From G020354945 sp964570585 (GTDB lineage Bacteria; Omnitrophota; Gorgyraeia; JABMRG01; JAFGKX01): a stretch of 36,337 nt of DNA. This document shows, piece after piece, positions 21,670 to 29,493 of this stretch. Both the position numbers and the translations under genes were made by a program. Positions within the stretch are counted from its first letter, which is position 1. Each line of letters opens with the position of its first letter. The notes under the pieces are model-generated. The model saw only the letters and a program-made list of their open reading frames with translations. It was not told the DNA's origin and ran no database searches. The stretch covers positions 1-36,337 of the forward strand of contig CAZMYR010000013.1 of NCBI GenBank assembly GCA_964570585.1, read 5' to 3'.

Positions 21670-22771
21670 GAAGCGGGTAGTTGTTGCCATGAGCGGCGGC
21701 ATCGATTCTTCTGCCGCCGCATACCTATTATTAAAGCAGGGTTTTGAGGTTATCGGAGTAAATTTAAAACTTTGGGACGCGTCCCCGGCAAATGATGCAG
21801 AGACAATAGCTTCCAAATTAGGGATTCGGTTTTATACATTAGACTATCAAAAAGAATTTGAAAAAGAAGTTATTGAATATTTTTCTAAAGAATATAGAAA
21901 TGGCAGGACGCCAAACCCCTGCATTATGTGCAATAAAAAAATAAAATTTAAAAGCCTGCTCAAGAAAGCTAAGGATTTAGAAGCAGATTATATAGCCACA
22001 GGGCATTATGTTAGGGTTAAGTATGATAAAGAAAGAAGAAGATATATTCTCAAAAAAGCAAAGGATAAAGAAAAGGACCAGTCGTATTTTCTCTATTCTC
22101 TATCCCAGGGACTGCTTAAACGCTCACTTTTTCCCCTGGGTGATTATACCAGAAATGATGTGAAAAAACTCGCTAAAAAGATTGGAAAGGAACTTGGCGA
22201 TAAACCTGCCAGCCAGGAAATTTGTTTTATTCCGGATGACGATTATAAAAGTTTCCTTATAAAAAGATTCCCAAATATAGCAAGGCCCGGCCCTGTAATT
22301 AATGAAAAAGGACAAGTTTTAGGCCAGCATCAAGGAATTGCTTTTTATACGATAGGACAAAGAAGAGGATTGGGTATTCCCTATAAAAGTCCTCTTTACG
22401 TGTTAGCGATAGATAAAAAAAGAAATACAATAGTTGTAGGCGAAGAAAGCCAGATTTATTCTAAAAGATTGTTATCAACAAATATTAACTGGGTATCAAT
22501 AGGTAGAACTAATGGCTCATTAAGGGTAAAGGCCCAGATAAGATACAGACACCTACCGTCCGAAGCAATAATATCAAGGCCTGGCAGAAACAAAGCAAAC
22601 CCCGTTAGAAATATGGATGCCGAAGGTAATAACAAAATTTCTAACAGGGTAAAAGTTACATTCGCCAAACCGCAAAGGTCAATTACTCCAGGGCAGGCTG
22701 TTGTCTTTTACCAAAGAGATACACTTATCGGCGGAGGAATAATCGAGAAGGTAGGAAAGGGACGTTTCTAA
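21665..22771 (+). CDS. mnmA: tRNA-specific 2-thiouridylase MnmA
   Basis: MnmA thiolates U34 of tRNA-Lys, Glu and Gln. The PP-loop VAMSGGIDSSAAAYLLL, the catalytic cysteines in NPCIMCNKKIKF and SQEICFIPDDDY, TGHYVR, DQSYFLYSL, and the C-terminal TIGQRRGLGI and TPGQAVVFYQ blocks are all seen. I place the start at GTG 21665 (reading VKKRVVVAMSGG), as the family begins there; the frame is also open from an ATG at 21620 inside the palindromic element, adding 15 residues of repeat-derived sequence. A second palindrome (22598-22651) adds NPVRN...ISNRV in a surface loop of the C-terminal barrel, and the final residues (GKGRF) come from a third repeat containing the stop codon. The gene is thus edged and interrupted by repeats but intact. 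Confidence 0.95.
   Translation: MKKRVVVAMSGGIDSSAAAYLLLKQGFEVIGVNLKLWDASPANDAETIASKLGIRFYTLDYQKEFEKEVIEYFSKEYRNGRTPNPCIMCNKKIKFKSLLKKAKDLEADYIATGHYVRVKYDKERRRYILKKAKDKEKDQSYFLYSLSQGLLKRSLFPLGDYTRNDVKKLAKKIGKELGDKPASQEICFIPDDDYKSFLIKRFPNIARPGPVINEKGQVLGQHQGIAFYTIGQRRGLGIPYKSPLYVLAIDKKRNTIVVGEESQIYSKRLLSTNINWVSIGRTNGSLRVKAQIRYRHLPSEAIISRPGRNKANPVRNMDAEGNNKISNRVKVTFAKPQRSITPGQAVVFYQRDTLIGGGIIEKVGKGRF
22598..22651. repeat. NPVRN/ISNGV palindromic element, in-frame copy in mnmA
   Basis: Fifty-four bases: AACCCCGTTAGAAAT, 24 bases, ATTTCTAACAGGGTA. It is read NPVRN-MDAEGNNK-ISNRV, the same length and frame as the copy at 2739. One arm base has changed (ACGGGG to ACAGGG), breaking a stem pair. Confidence 0.95.
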
Positions 22772-22903
22772 AACCAAAGGGGAAAATGTCCCCAGGAACG
22801 TTTCCAAAATCAAAGAGGCAAATGTCCCCATGCAAGGGGACACTTGCCCCTTAGATTTCGGAAACGTTCCTACACTTTCCTCTTTGGTTTCAGAAACGTC
22901 CCT
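22758..22903. repeat. Nested GTCCCC-family inverted repeats (one element inside another)
   Basis: The outer element has AGGGACGTTTCTAAAACC (22758 on) and TCTTTGGTTTCAGAAACGTCCCT (ending 22903). Within it, a complete second element runs from AGGAACGTTTCC (22794) to GGAAACGTTCCT (22871) with its own TGTCCCC/GGGGACA inner stem. The insertion sits at the loop of the outer element, whose right half resumes at ACACTTTCC. It overlaps the last codons of mnmA and ends six bases before the next start codon. Confidence 0.93.
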
Positions 22904-22909
22904 ACTAAA

Positions 22910-23893
22910 ATGGCAAAGGCTATATCTTTATTGTCAGCCGGGTTAGACAGCATTCTGGCAACGAAACTTATCTTAGATCAAGGCATAGAAGTAGAAGCAG
23001 TTAATTTTCAAACTCCATTTAGCGATTCCATCGCCCCAAGTGAAATAGCAGCGGATAAATTGGGTATCAGGCTTAAAATATTCAATATCGGTGAGGAATA
23101 TTTCCCAATACTTAAAAATCCAAAATACGGCTATGGAAGCAATATCAATCCCTGCCTTGATTGCCGCATATTTATATTTAAGAAGGCAGCCCGATATATG
23201 AAAGAAACCGAAACCTCGTTTTTGATTACAGGCGAGGTTTTAGAAGAGCGCCCAATGTCTCAAAGAAGAGATGCCTTAAGGATTATAGAAAGAGATAGTC
23301 AATTAGAAGGATTAGTCTTAAGGCCGCTTTCAGCGAAATTGTTAGAGCCTACCATTGCCGAAAAAGAAGGGTTGGTTGATAGAGAAAAGCTATTTGCCAT
23401 CAGAGGACGTTCCCGAAAGGCGCAGATTCAATTAGCGCGACAGTTTAGGATTGATTATTATCTTTCGCCGGCAGGGGGTTGCCTTTTGACCGATCCAGGA
23501 TTTACTAATAGAATGAGAGATTTGATGAGGCAAAATGGAAATTTTATGATTAACGATATCGAGCTGTTAAAGGCGGGAAGGCATTTTCGCTTAAATCCAG
23601 AAACTAAGCTTATCGTTGGCAGAAACAAGAACGAAAATAACAGGCTATTAAATTTGGCTAAAGAAGGCGATTTATTGTTTAATCCAACCAAAACAGCAGG
23701 TCCTGTTGGTATAGTAAGAGGCGAATTTGCTAAAGAGATCCTGCCTGTAGCTTCTTCCATAGTAGCCAGATATAGCGATAGTGACGGAAACCAAAAATTA
23801 GAGATCGCATATAAGAGAATCCCTGATGGCATGGTTAGTTTTATTTCAGCATTCCCGGCAGGAGAGGAGAAGCTACGGAATATGCGAATATAG
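22910..23893 (+). CDS. PP-loop ATPase, tRNA-thiolation-like, with NFACT-R-like C-terminal domain
   Basis: The 327-residue protein starts with a PP-loop SLLSAGLDSILATKLILDQG of the MnmA/ThiI/NAD-synthetase type and has NPCLDCRIFIFKKAARYM (a CxxC), ITGEVLEERPMSQRRDALRI, PLSAKLLEPTIAEKEGLV and SPAGGCLLTDPGF. The C-terminal segment LKAGRHFRLNPETKLIVGRN resembles the RNA-binding NFACT-R-like domain. It most likely adenylates and modifies tRNA or another sulfur acceptor, but the target is uncertain. The frame is open upstream through repeat sequence; the ATG at 22910 (MAKAISLLSAG) is chosen on family grounds. No Shine-Dalgarno is present, since a repeat ends six bases upstream. It follows mnmA, suggesting a shared thiolation theme. 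Confidence 0.82.
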   Translation: MAKAISLLSAGLDSILATKLILDQGIEVEAVNFQTPFSDSIAPSEIAADKLGIRLKIFNIGEEYFPILKNPKYGYGSNINPCLDCRIFIFKKAARYMKETETSFLITGEVLEERPMSQRRDALRIIERDSQLEGLVLRPLSAKLLEPTIAEKEGLVDREKLFAIRGRSRKAQIQLARQFRIDYYLSPAGGCLLTDPGFTNRMRDLMRQNGNFMINDIELLKAGRHFRLNPETKLIVGRNKNENNRLLNLAKEGDLLFNPTKTAGPVGIVRGEFAKEILPVASSIVARYSDSDGNQKLEIAYKRIPDGMVSFISAFPAGEEKLRNMRI

Positions 23894-23914
23894 GTAATTT
23901 TTTTGTAGGAATTG

Positions 23915-23934
23915 TAAACCCTATTAGAAATTTT
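23915..23934. repeat. Degenerate left arm of an NPVRN-type element
   Basis: TAAACCCTATTAGAAATTTT matches the left arm AACCCCGTTAGAAATTTT with two changes. No right arm is found downstream before the bio promoter region, so this is a decayed or truncated copy. Confidence 0.55.
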
Positions 23935-23936
23935 GG

Positions 23937-23965
23937 TATACAATACAAAAAGAAATTGGTATAAT
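23937..23965 (+). promoter_or_regulatory. Possible promoter of the biotin operon
   Basis: TATACA (23937-23942), 17 bases, TATAAT (23960-23965). The -10 is consensus and the -35 is weak. The transcript would begin with the GTCCCC-family hairpin at 23966-24069. No BirA operator was recognised. Confidence 0.4.
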
Positions 23966-24069
23966 GTAGGAAAGGGACGTTTCTGAAACCAAAGAGGAAA
24001 GTGTCCCCTTAAGCGATTAGAAAACGAGTTAGGGGACACTTTCCCCTTTGAAACTGGAAACGTCTCTAC
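23966..24069. repeat. Inverted repeat, GTCCCC hairpin family, copy before bioB
   Basis: The ends GTAG and CTAC enclose GGGACGTTTCTGAAACC and a diverged GAAACTGGAAACGTCTC, with inner GAGGAAAGTGTCCCCTTAA and GGGGACACTTTCCCCTTT. The loop contains GCGATTAGAAAACGAG. It ends five bases before the bioB ATG. Confidence 0.9.
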
Positions 24070-24074
24070 ACTAA

Positions 24075-24977
24075 ATGATAGAGCTATTAAAACTCCCTCT
24101 TGCAGAACTTGTTTCTGTTGCCGATAAAATAAGAAAAGAATTTTCAGGCTGTAGTTTAGAATTATGCAGCATCTTAAATGCCAAATCGGGGTTATGCAGC
24201 GAGGATTGCAAATTTTGCGCACAGTCTTCTCGATATTCTGCCGACATATCCACCTATCCACTTTTGAAGAAAGAGAAAATAGTGAAAGCTGCACAAAGAG
24301 CAAAAGAAATCGGGGCAGAGAGATTTAGCATTGTTACAAGCGGAAAGCGGTTGGCAGCTAAAGAATTAGAAATGATAGCTTTGGCAATATCTGAGATAAA
24401 AAATAGAATTGGCATTCTTGTATGCGCATCCTTAGGCGCTTTAAACAAGGATGAATTAGACATGCTAAAAGAAGTAGGACTCTCGCGCTACCACCATAAT
24501 ATTGAAACCTCACCCAGTTTTTATCCTCGAATTATCTCCACCCATAGCTTTCAAGAGAGAATTAATACCATTAAAGCTGCTAAGGAGGCTGGCCTTGAAG
24601 TATGTAGCGGCGGAATAATCGGTATGGGCGAGAGTTGGCAGGACAGAATTGATATGGCCTCTTTTTTAAAAGATTTAGATGTAGATTCTATTCCTATAAA
24701 TCTGCTCATACCCATTAAGGGAACACCTCTTGAAAATTTAAGACCAATTTCCTGCGCTGATGCAATAAGGACTATATCTATTTTTAGAATTATCTTAAGG
24801 GATAAAATTATAAAGCTTGCAGCAGGAAGGGAGAGTATTTTGAAAGATTTTCAGGGATTGGGTTTTATGGCAGGAGCCAATGGAATGCTTATAGGGGGAT
24901 ATTTGACTACAAAAGGCAGAAACATAGAATCCGACCATCGACTTATTAAGGAGATAAAAAGGCTATGGACAGAATAG
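24075..24977 (+). CDS. bioB: Biotin synthase BioB (radical SAM), atypical auxiliary-cluster ligands
   Basis: BioB inserts sulfur into dethiobiotin. The radical-SAM cysteines are in GLCSEDCKFCAQSSRY (CxxxCxxC). RYHHNIETSPSFYP, EVCSGGIIGMGES, LIPIKGTPL and GFMAGANGMLIGGYLTT match the family. Compared from memory with E. coli BioB, the residues equivalent to Cys128 and Cys188 are kept (VCASLG, VCSGG), but Cys97 appears as serine (AERFSIVTSG) and the Arg260 position as lysine (IKLAAGRE). Both are ligands of the classical [2Fe-2S] sulfur-donor cluster, so this may be the anaerobe-type enzyme with a different auxiliary cluster. It is the first gene of bioBFHCDA. No Shine-Dalgarno is seen. Confidence 0.95.
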   Translation: MIELLKLPLAELVSVADKIRKEFSGCSLELCSILNAKSGLCSEDCKFCAQSSRYSADISTYPLLKKEKIVKAAQRAKEIGAERFSIVTSGKRLAAKELEMIALAISEIKNRIGILVCASLGALNKDELDMLKEVGLSRYHHNIETSPSFYPRIISTHSFQERINTIKAAKEAGLEVCSGGIIGMGESWQDRIDMASFLKDLDVDSIPINLLIPIKGTPLENLRPISCADAIRTISIFRIILRDKIIKLAAGRESILKDFQGLGFMAGANGMLIGGYLTTKGRNIESDHRLIKEIKRLWTE

Positions 24978-26116
24978 AGCAGTTTTTAAAAGAAAGAAGC
25001 AAAAAGAGCCTTTTAAGAGTTTTACATCCTGCAAATTTAAGAAGAGAAGGTAAGATATATTTTAAGGGTAAAGAATACATCGATTTCTCCTCGAATGATT
25101 ATTTGGGATTATCGAATCATCCTGAACTTAAAAGTGCTTGCAAGAAAGCAGCAGAGCAACTGGGTGCAAGTGCTTCGGCATCTAGACTTCTGAGTGGGGA
25201 TCTAGATATTCATCATCAGCTGGAAGAGGAGATAGCCAGATTTAAAGGCAAAGGGAGCGCTTTAGTCTTTAATTCAGGCTATCAGGCTAATCTGGGTATA
25301 ATTAGCTCACTTTCTGAAAAAGGCGATGTCATATTCTGTGATAGATTAAATCATGCAAGCATAATAGACGGGATAATACTATCCGGGGTTAAGTTTTTCC
25401 GGTTTATGCATAATGACTTAAATCATTTGGAATCTTTATTAAAGAGGCAAAGGAATAAATTTAGGGATTCTTTAATAGTCACCGAAACTGTTTTTAGTAT
25501 GGATGGCGATAGAGCCCCTTTAAAGGAGCTTGTTAAACTGAAAGAAAAATATGACTGCAAAATTATGGTGGATGAAGCACATGCGACTGGCATATTCGGG
25601 GAAAGTGGTTCAGGGGTAATTGAAGAGGAGGGTTTAACCGATAGAATTGAATTGATAATGGGAACATTCAGCAAGGCATTAGGAAGCTTTGGGGCATACC
25701 TGGCCTGTTCGAGGAAAATAGCGGATTATTTAATAAATTCATGCAGAAGTTTTATTTATTCTACTGCCCTTCCGCCGTCTGTAATAGCAGCTAATCTGGC
25801 AAGTTTAGACCTAATAAACAAAGAACCATTTCGCAGAAGAATGCTTTTAGAAAACGCAGATTGCTTTCGTAAAGAATTGGATAGATGCGGATTTAAAGTA
25901 AAGGGTTCGTCTCAGATAATTCCATTAATTGTCGGTGACAGCAAAAAGGCCGTTAAGATAAGCCTGGAGCTTGAAAAAAGAGGATATTGGATACGCGCTA
26001 TAAGACCACCGACTGTTCCGGCAGGCGAAGCTAGATTAAGGTTTTCATTAACTTATTACCACGCAAAGGATATATTAAAGAGACTCATCGAGGACATCGG
26101 TGAAGTATATAGATAG
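24965..26116 (+). CDS. bioF: 8-amino-7-oxononanoate synthase
   Basis: This PLP enzyme condenses pimeloyl-ACP (or -CoA) with alanine. The 383-residue protein has FSSNDYLGLSNHPELK, GASASASRLLSGDLDIHHQL, FNSGYQANLGIISSL, DEAHATGIFGESGSG, and the PLP lysine Lys237 in TFSKALGSFGAY, followed by RSFIYSTALPPSV. It overlaps bioB by 13 bases and the downstream hydrolase by 17, so translation is coupled. The C-terminus (IRPPTVPAGEARLRFSLTY) is complete. Confidence 0.96.
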   Translation: MDRIEQFLKERSKKSLLRVLHPANLRREGKIYFKGKEYIDFSSNDYLGLSNHPELKSACKKAAEQLGASASASRLLSGDLDIHHQLEEEIARFKGKGSALVFNSGYQANLGIISSLSEKGDVIFCDRLNHASIIDGIILSGVKFFRFMHNDLNHLESLLKRQRNKFRDSLIVTETVFSMDGDRAPLKELVKLKEKYDCKIMVDEAHATGIFGESGSGVIEEEGLTDRIELIMGTFSKALGSFGAYLACSRKIADYLINSCRSFIYSTALPPSVIAANLASLDLINKEPFRRRMLLENADCFRKELDRCGFKVKGSSQIIPLIVGDSKKAVKISLELEKRGYWIRAIRPPTVPAGEARLRFSLTYYHAKDILKRLIEDIGEVYR

Positions 26117-26771
26117 AGGCAGAAATAATTCAATCGTATTAATTCCCGGCTGGGCGGCAGATTATAGAATTTTCGATTATTTGGATTTAAAGTTTAATTA
26201 TCTTGTGCCTGTTAATTTTTCGCCTGTCAATTTCAAAAAAAGCCTTTTAAAGATTCTGAAAGAAAATCGCGGAGAGAAAATTTCTCTATTCGGCTGGTCA
26301 TTGGGCGGCTTTGTAGCGGCAGAATTTGCTCAAGAACATCCGAATATGGTAGATAACCTTCTTCTCGCGAGCATAAGAAGAAGATATGAAGCCGAAAAAC
26401 TGAAAGAGATAAAAAGACAACTTATCGAAAACAGGAAAGGTTATCTTTGTAAATTTTACACCCGGTGTTTTGCTAAAAGAGAACAAATGTCCTGGTTTAG
26501 AAAAAACTTGCTTAAGGATTATTGCGAAAATTTTCATTTAAATTATCTACTTGAAACCTTGGATTATTTGGAAAATGCCGAAATAAAACCCGAATCATTG
26601 AATAGCGTAAAGAAAATAAAAATTATACACGGAGAGTGCGATAGTATTGCGCCTATTCAAGAAGCCATTGATATAAGTAGAGCTTTACCCCATGCAGATT
26701 TTGTATGCATCAAAGACGCGGGGCATGCCCCGTTTTTAAAAAAAGATTTTGCAAGATATATACATGGTTAA
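26100..26771 (+). CDS. bioH: Alpha/beta hydrolase, BioH/BioG-like pimeloyl-ACP methyl ester esterase
   Basis: This small 223-residue alpha/beta hydrolase sits between bioF and bioC, the place where the pimeloyl-[ACP] methyl ester carboxylesterase is expected. The nucleophile is Ser67 in LFGWSLGGFVAAEF. The acid is probably Asp in HGECDSIAP, and the base is His in DAGHAPFLKKDF. VLIPGWAADYRIFDYL forms the oxyanion strand-loop. It would remove the methyl group added by BioC once the pimeloyl chain is complete. Assignment to BioH rather than BioG or BioV rests on motif and context. It overlaps both neighbours. Confidence 0.85.
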   Translation: MKYIDRGRNNSIVLIPGWAADYRIFDYLDLKFNYLVPVNFSPVNFKKSLLKILKENRGEKISLFGWSLGGFVAAEFAQEHPNMVDNLLLASIRRRYEAEKLKEIKRQLIENRKGYLCKFYTRCFAKREQMSWFRKNLLKDYCENFHLNYLLETLDYLENAEIKPESLNSVKKIKIIHGECDSIAPIQEAIDISRALPHADFVCIKDAGHAPFLKKDFARYIHG

Positions 26772-27531
26772 CAAAGAGATAATTAAAAATAACTTTTCAA
26801 GATATGCTCGATATTATGATAGATATTCTACCATCCAGAATTTTTGCGCATTAAGGCTTATTGATAAGGTTAACGGCAACAGTTACAAGAAAATTCTGGA
26901 TATCGGCTGCGGCACGGGAAATTATACTAAACTTTTAAAGGACAAATTTCCGGAGGCTTGCATAAAGGCCATAGACATATCCGGGGAAATGGTCAAAGTA
27001 GCAAAGGAAAAATTGCAGAATGAGGAAATAGAATTTATTGTGGCAGATGCTGAAACTGTGGATTTGCAGGAGCAGTTTGATTTTATAAGCTCTAATGCAA
27101 GCTTTCAATGGTTTGAAAATTTAGAAGGGTTTCTTTTAAGATATAAAAAATTTTTTAATGAGAATGGTATTTTTTTATTTTCCATATTTGGCCCTCTTAC
27201 ATTTTATGAATTGAATGAATCCTTGAAGGAATTATCCGGAGAAGATAAATCGATAAGTTCCTGTAATTTTATCAAAAAAGGAAAAATAGAAGAAATTTTA
27301 AAACGCCTTTTTAAAAAAGTCAGGATAGAGGAACATATATATAAACAGACCCATAATTCATTATCAGAATTGCTTAAAAGGATAAAATATACGGGCGCGA
27401 GAGGCAATGGTATAAATAGCAAAAAACTCTGGACACCAGGGATGGTATATAACCTGGAGAAGATATATAAAAGGAAATTTAAAGATATAGTAACGACCTA
27501 TCAAGTTTTCTTTTGCATGGCTAGAAAATGA
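26764..27531 (+). CDS. bioC: Malonyl-ACP O-methyltransferase BioC
   Basis: BioC methylates the free carboxyl of malonyl-ACP to prime pimelate synthesis by the fatty-acid machinery. The 255-residue protein has the SAM-binding KILDIGCGTGNYTKLL, acidic loop IKAIDISGEMVKVAKEK, IVADAETVDL, and the BioC-like FSRYARYYDRYSTIQ N-terminus and SSNASFQWFENLEGF. The frame is open from 26749, but the ATG at 26764 gives the family N-terminus and overlaps the hydrolase stop by eight bases (ATGGTTAA). Confidence 0.93.
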   Translation: MVNKEIIKNNFSRYARYYDRYSTIQNFCALRLIDKVNGNSYKKILDIGCGTGNYTKLLKDKFPEACIKAIDISGEMVKVAKEKLQNEEIEFIVADAETVDLQEQFDFISSNASFQWFENLEGFLLRYKKFFNENGIFLFSIFGPLTFYELNESLKELSGEDKSISSCNFIKKGKIEEILKRLFKKVRIEEHIYKQTHNSLSELLKRIKYTGARGNGINSKKLWTPGMVYNLEKIYKRKFKDIVTTYQVFFCMARK

Positions 27532-28160
27532 AAGCAGTTTTTGTTACCGGAACAGATACGGGCGTAGGAAAGACCGTTGTATGCGGTTTGTTAGGCAGAT
27601 TCCTTTCAAACAACGGTTATCGAGTCATAATCCAGAAATGGATACAGACCGGCAGCAATAATTTCCCGAAAAACGTCAATATCTGTTATACTTTTAAGTA
27701 TCCGGCCTCCCCTCATTTAGCAGCAGGTTTGGAGAAGAGAAGAATTAACGCGGACAAAATCAAAAAAAGTTTTAAATTTTTAAAAAAGGGGTTTGATTTT
27801 GTTATAGTTGAGGGAATAGGAGGCGCCTTAGTCCCTTTTAACAAAAAAAGGCTTGTGATAGATATAGCAAAAGAATTGTATTTGCCTGTTCTTATTGTAG
27901 TAGCCAATAAATTAGGAGCCATCAATCATACCCTTTTGACTATAGAAGCTGTAAAGAAAAGAAATATGAAGATAATGGGAGTTATATTTAATAATCGCTA
28001 TAAAAGTACAGATAAAATTATTTTAGAGGATAACGCAAAGATAGTGAAGTCGCTATCAGGCGAGAAAATTCTGGGTATCTTGCCTTACGGTAAAGATAAG
28101 AATCAATTATACAAGGCATTTTTACCCATAGGGGGAAAGATACTTCGTCAAAATGGATAA
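27528..28160 (+). CDS. bioD: Dethiobiotin synthetase
   Basis: This ATP-dependent enzyme closes the ureido ring. The P-loop is VTGTDTGVGKTVVCGLLG (Lys15, Thr16). KWIQTGSNN contains the substrate-binding QTG element. FVIVEGIGGALVPF is the switch-II-like motif with the key glutamate and glycine pair. The 210 residues are near the usual length. It overlaps bioC by four bases (ATGA) and bioA by eight, in keeping with the compressed operon. Confidence 0.95.
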   Translation: MKAVFVTGTDTGVGKTVVCGLLGRFLSNNGYRVIIQKWIQTGSNNFPKNVNICYTFKYPASPHLAAGLEKRRINADKIKKSFKFLKKGFDFVIVEGIGGALVPFNKKRLVIDIAKELYLPVLIVVANKLGAINHTLLTIEAVKKRNMKIMGVIFNNRYKSTDKIILEDNAKIVKSLSGEKILGILPYGKDKNQLYKAFLPIGGKILRQNG

Positions 28161-29493
28161 TTGGATAAAAAAAGACCTGAAATATACCTGGCACCCTTAT
28201 ACCCAGATGAAGGATTGCAAGACCATACCGCCTATTTTAATAGAAAGGGCTAAAGGAATAAAACTGTATGATAATAAAGGCAATTTTTATTATGATACCA
28301 TATCCAGCTGGTGGTGTAATGTTCACGGACATAATCATCCCGAAATAAAAGAAGCAATCAATAAACAGTTAAACTCTTTAGACCATGTATTATTTGCCGG
28401 CTTTACCCATAAACCTGCTATCCTTTTAGCGGAAAAACTTATCTCTATAACTCCAAAGAGCCTTACCAGAGTCTTTTTTTCTGACAATGGCTCAACTGCA
28501 GTTGAGACAGCCCTCAAGATGTCTTTCCAATACTGGCAGAATATCGGTAAAAAGAAAAAACATAAATTTGTGTCTTTGGATTACGGATATCATGGTGATA
28601 CCATCGGCGCTATGAGTGTAAGCGGTGCGGATCTATTTAATGAGGTATTTAAGCCCTTATTTTTTCCATCCATTAAAGTCCCCACGCCTTATTGTTATCG
28701 ATGCCCGATGGGAAAGCAAAGGTCTTCATGCAACATAGAATGCATAAAACCATTAGAGGCTGTATTAAGAAAGAAAAGAGATGAAATCGCTGCTATGATT
28801 TTGGAGCCTTTGGTTATGGCTGCAGGGGGCATGATAATTTATCCTATAAGATATCTTGAGAAAGCAGCAAAACTTGCAAAAAAATACAATATCCACTTAA
28901 TATTGGACGAAGTTGCTACGGGTTTTGGCAGGACAGGAAAGATGTTTGCATGTGAGTATGCAAACATTCAGCCAGATTTTGTGTGCCTTTCCAAAGGTAT
29001 AACTTCAGGGTTTCTGCCTTTAGGGGCGACATTAACTACCGAAAAAGTCTATCGAGTATTCTACGCAGATTATCAGAAAAGAAAGACCTTTTATCACGGC
29101 CATACCTATACAGGGAATCCTATTTCTTGTTCTGCCGCATTGGCGAGTCTTAAGATTTTTAAGAAAGAAAAGACACTAAACAGGGCCAAAAGACTTATTC
29201 CCATATTTCATAATGGCCTGGAAAGATTTAAGCGCCTTGCATTTGTGGGGGATGTAAGATATATAGGTATGATAGGGGCGATAGAATTAGTTAAAGATAA
29301 AGAAACAAAAAGACCCTTTAGTTTTAAAGAGAGAATAGGAATAAAGGTTTATAAACAGGGATTAAAAGAGGGAATTATTCTTCGTCCTTTAGGCAATATT
29401 ATATACCTTTATTTACCATTATGCATAAAAGAAACTGAGATGTTGACTATTTTGGAAAAAACCTATAGAATTATCCAAAAGGTAGTGTTATGA
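28153..29493 (+). CDS. bioA: Adenosylmethionine-8-amino-7-oxononanoate aminotransferase
   Basis: BioA converts KAPA to DAPA with S-adenosylmethionine (or lysine in some taxa) as amino donor. The class III aminotransferase features are clear: WHPYTQMKDC, SSWWCNVHGHNHPEI, FFSDNGSTAVETALKM, DYGYHGDTIGAMS, LDEVATGFGRTGKMFACE, and PLP Lys281 in CLSKGITSGFLPLGA. The 446 residues are complete. It is the last biotin gene, and its stop overlaps the ccdA start as ATGA, so the redox genes may be read from the same transcript. Confidence 0.96.
   Translation: MDNWIKKDLKYTWHPYTQMKDCKTIPPILIERAKGIKLYDNKGNFYYDTISSWWCNVHGHNHPEIKEAINKQLNSLDHVLFAGFTHKPAILLAEKLISITPKSLTRVFFSDNGSTAVETALKMSFQYWQNIGKKKKHKFVSLDYGYHGDTIGAMSVSGADLFNEVFKPLFFPSIKVPTPYCYRCPMGKQRSSCNIECIKPLEAVLRKKRDEIAAMILEPLVMAAGGMIIYPIRYLEKAAKLAKKYNIHLILDEVATGFGRTGKMFACEYANIQPDFVCLSKGITSGFLPLGATLTTEKVYRVFYADYQKRKTFYHGHTYTGNPISCSAALASLKIFKKEKTLNRAKRLIPIFHNGLERFKRLAFVGDVRYIGMIGAIELVKDKETKRPFSFKERIGIKVYKQGLKEGIILRPLGNIIYLYLPLCIKETEMLTILEKTYRIIQKVVL

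Noticed and set aside
23458..24303. 281-codon minus-strand frame across the PP-loop gene, repeat and bioB
   Set aside because: It is antisense to two well-supported genes and has no recognisable motifs.
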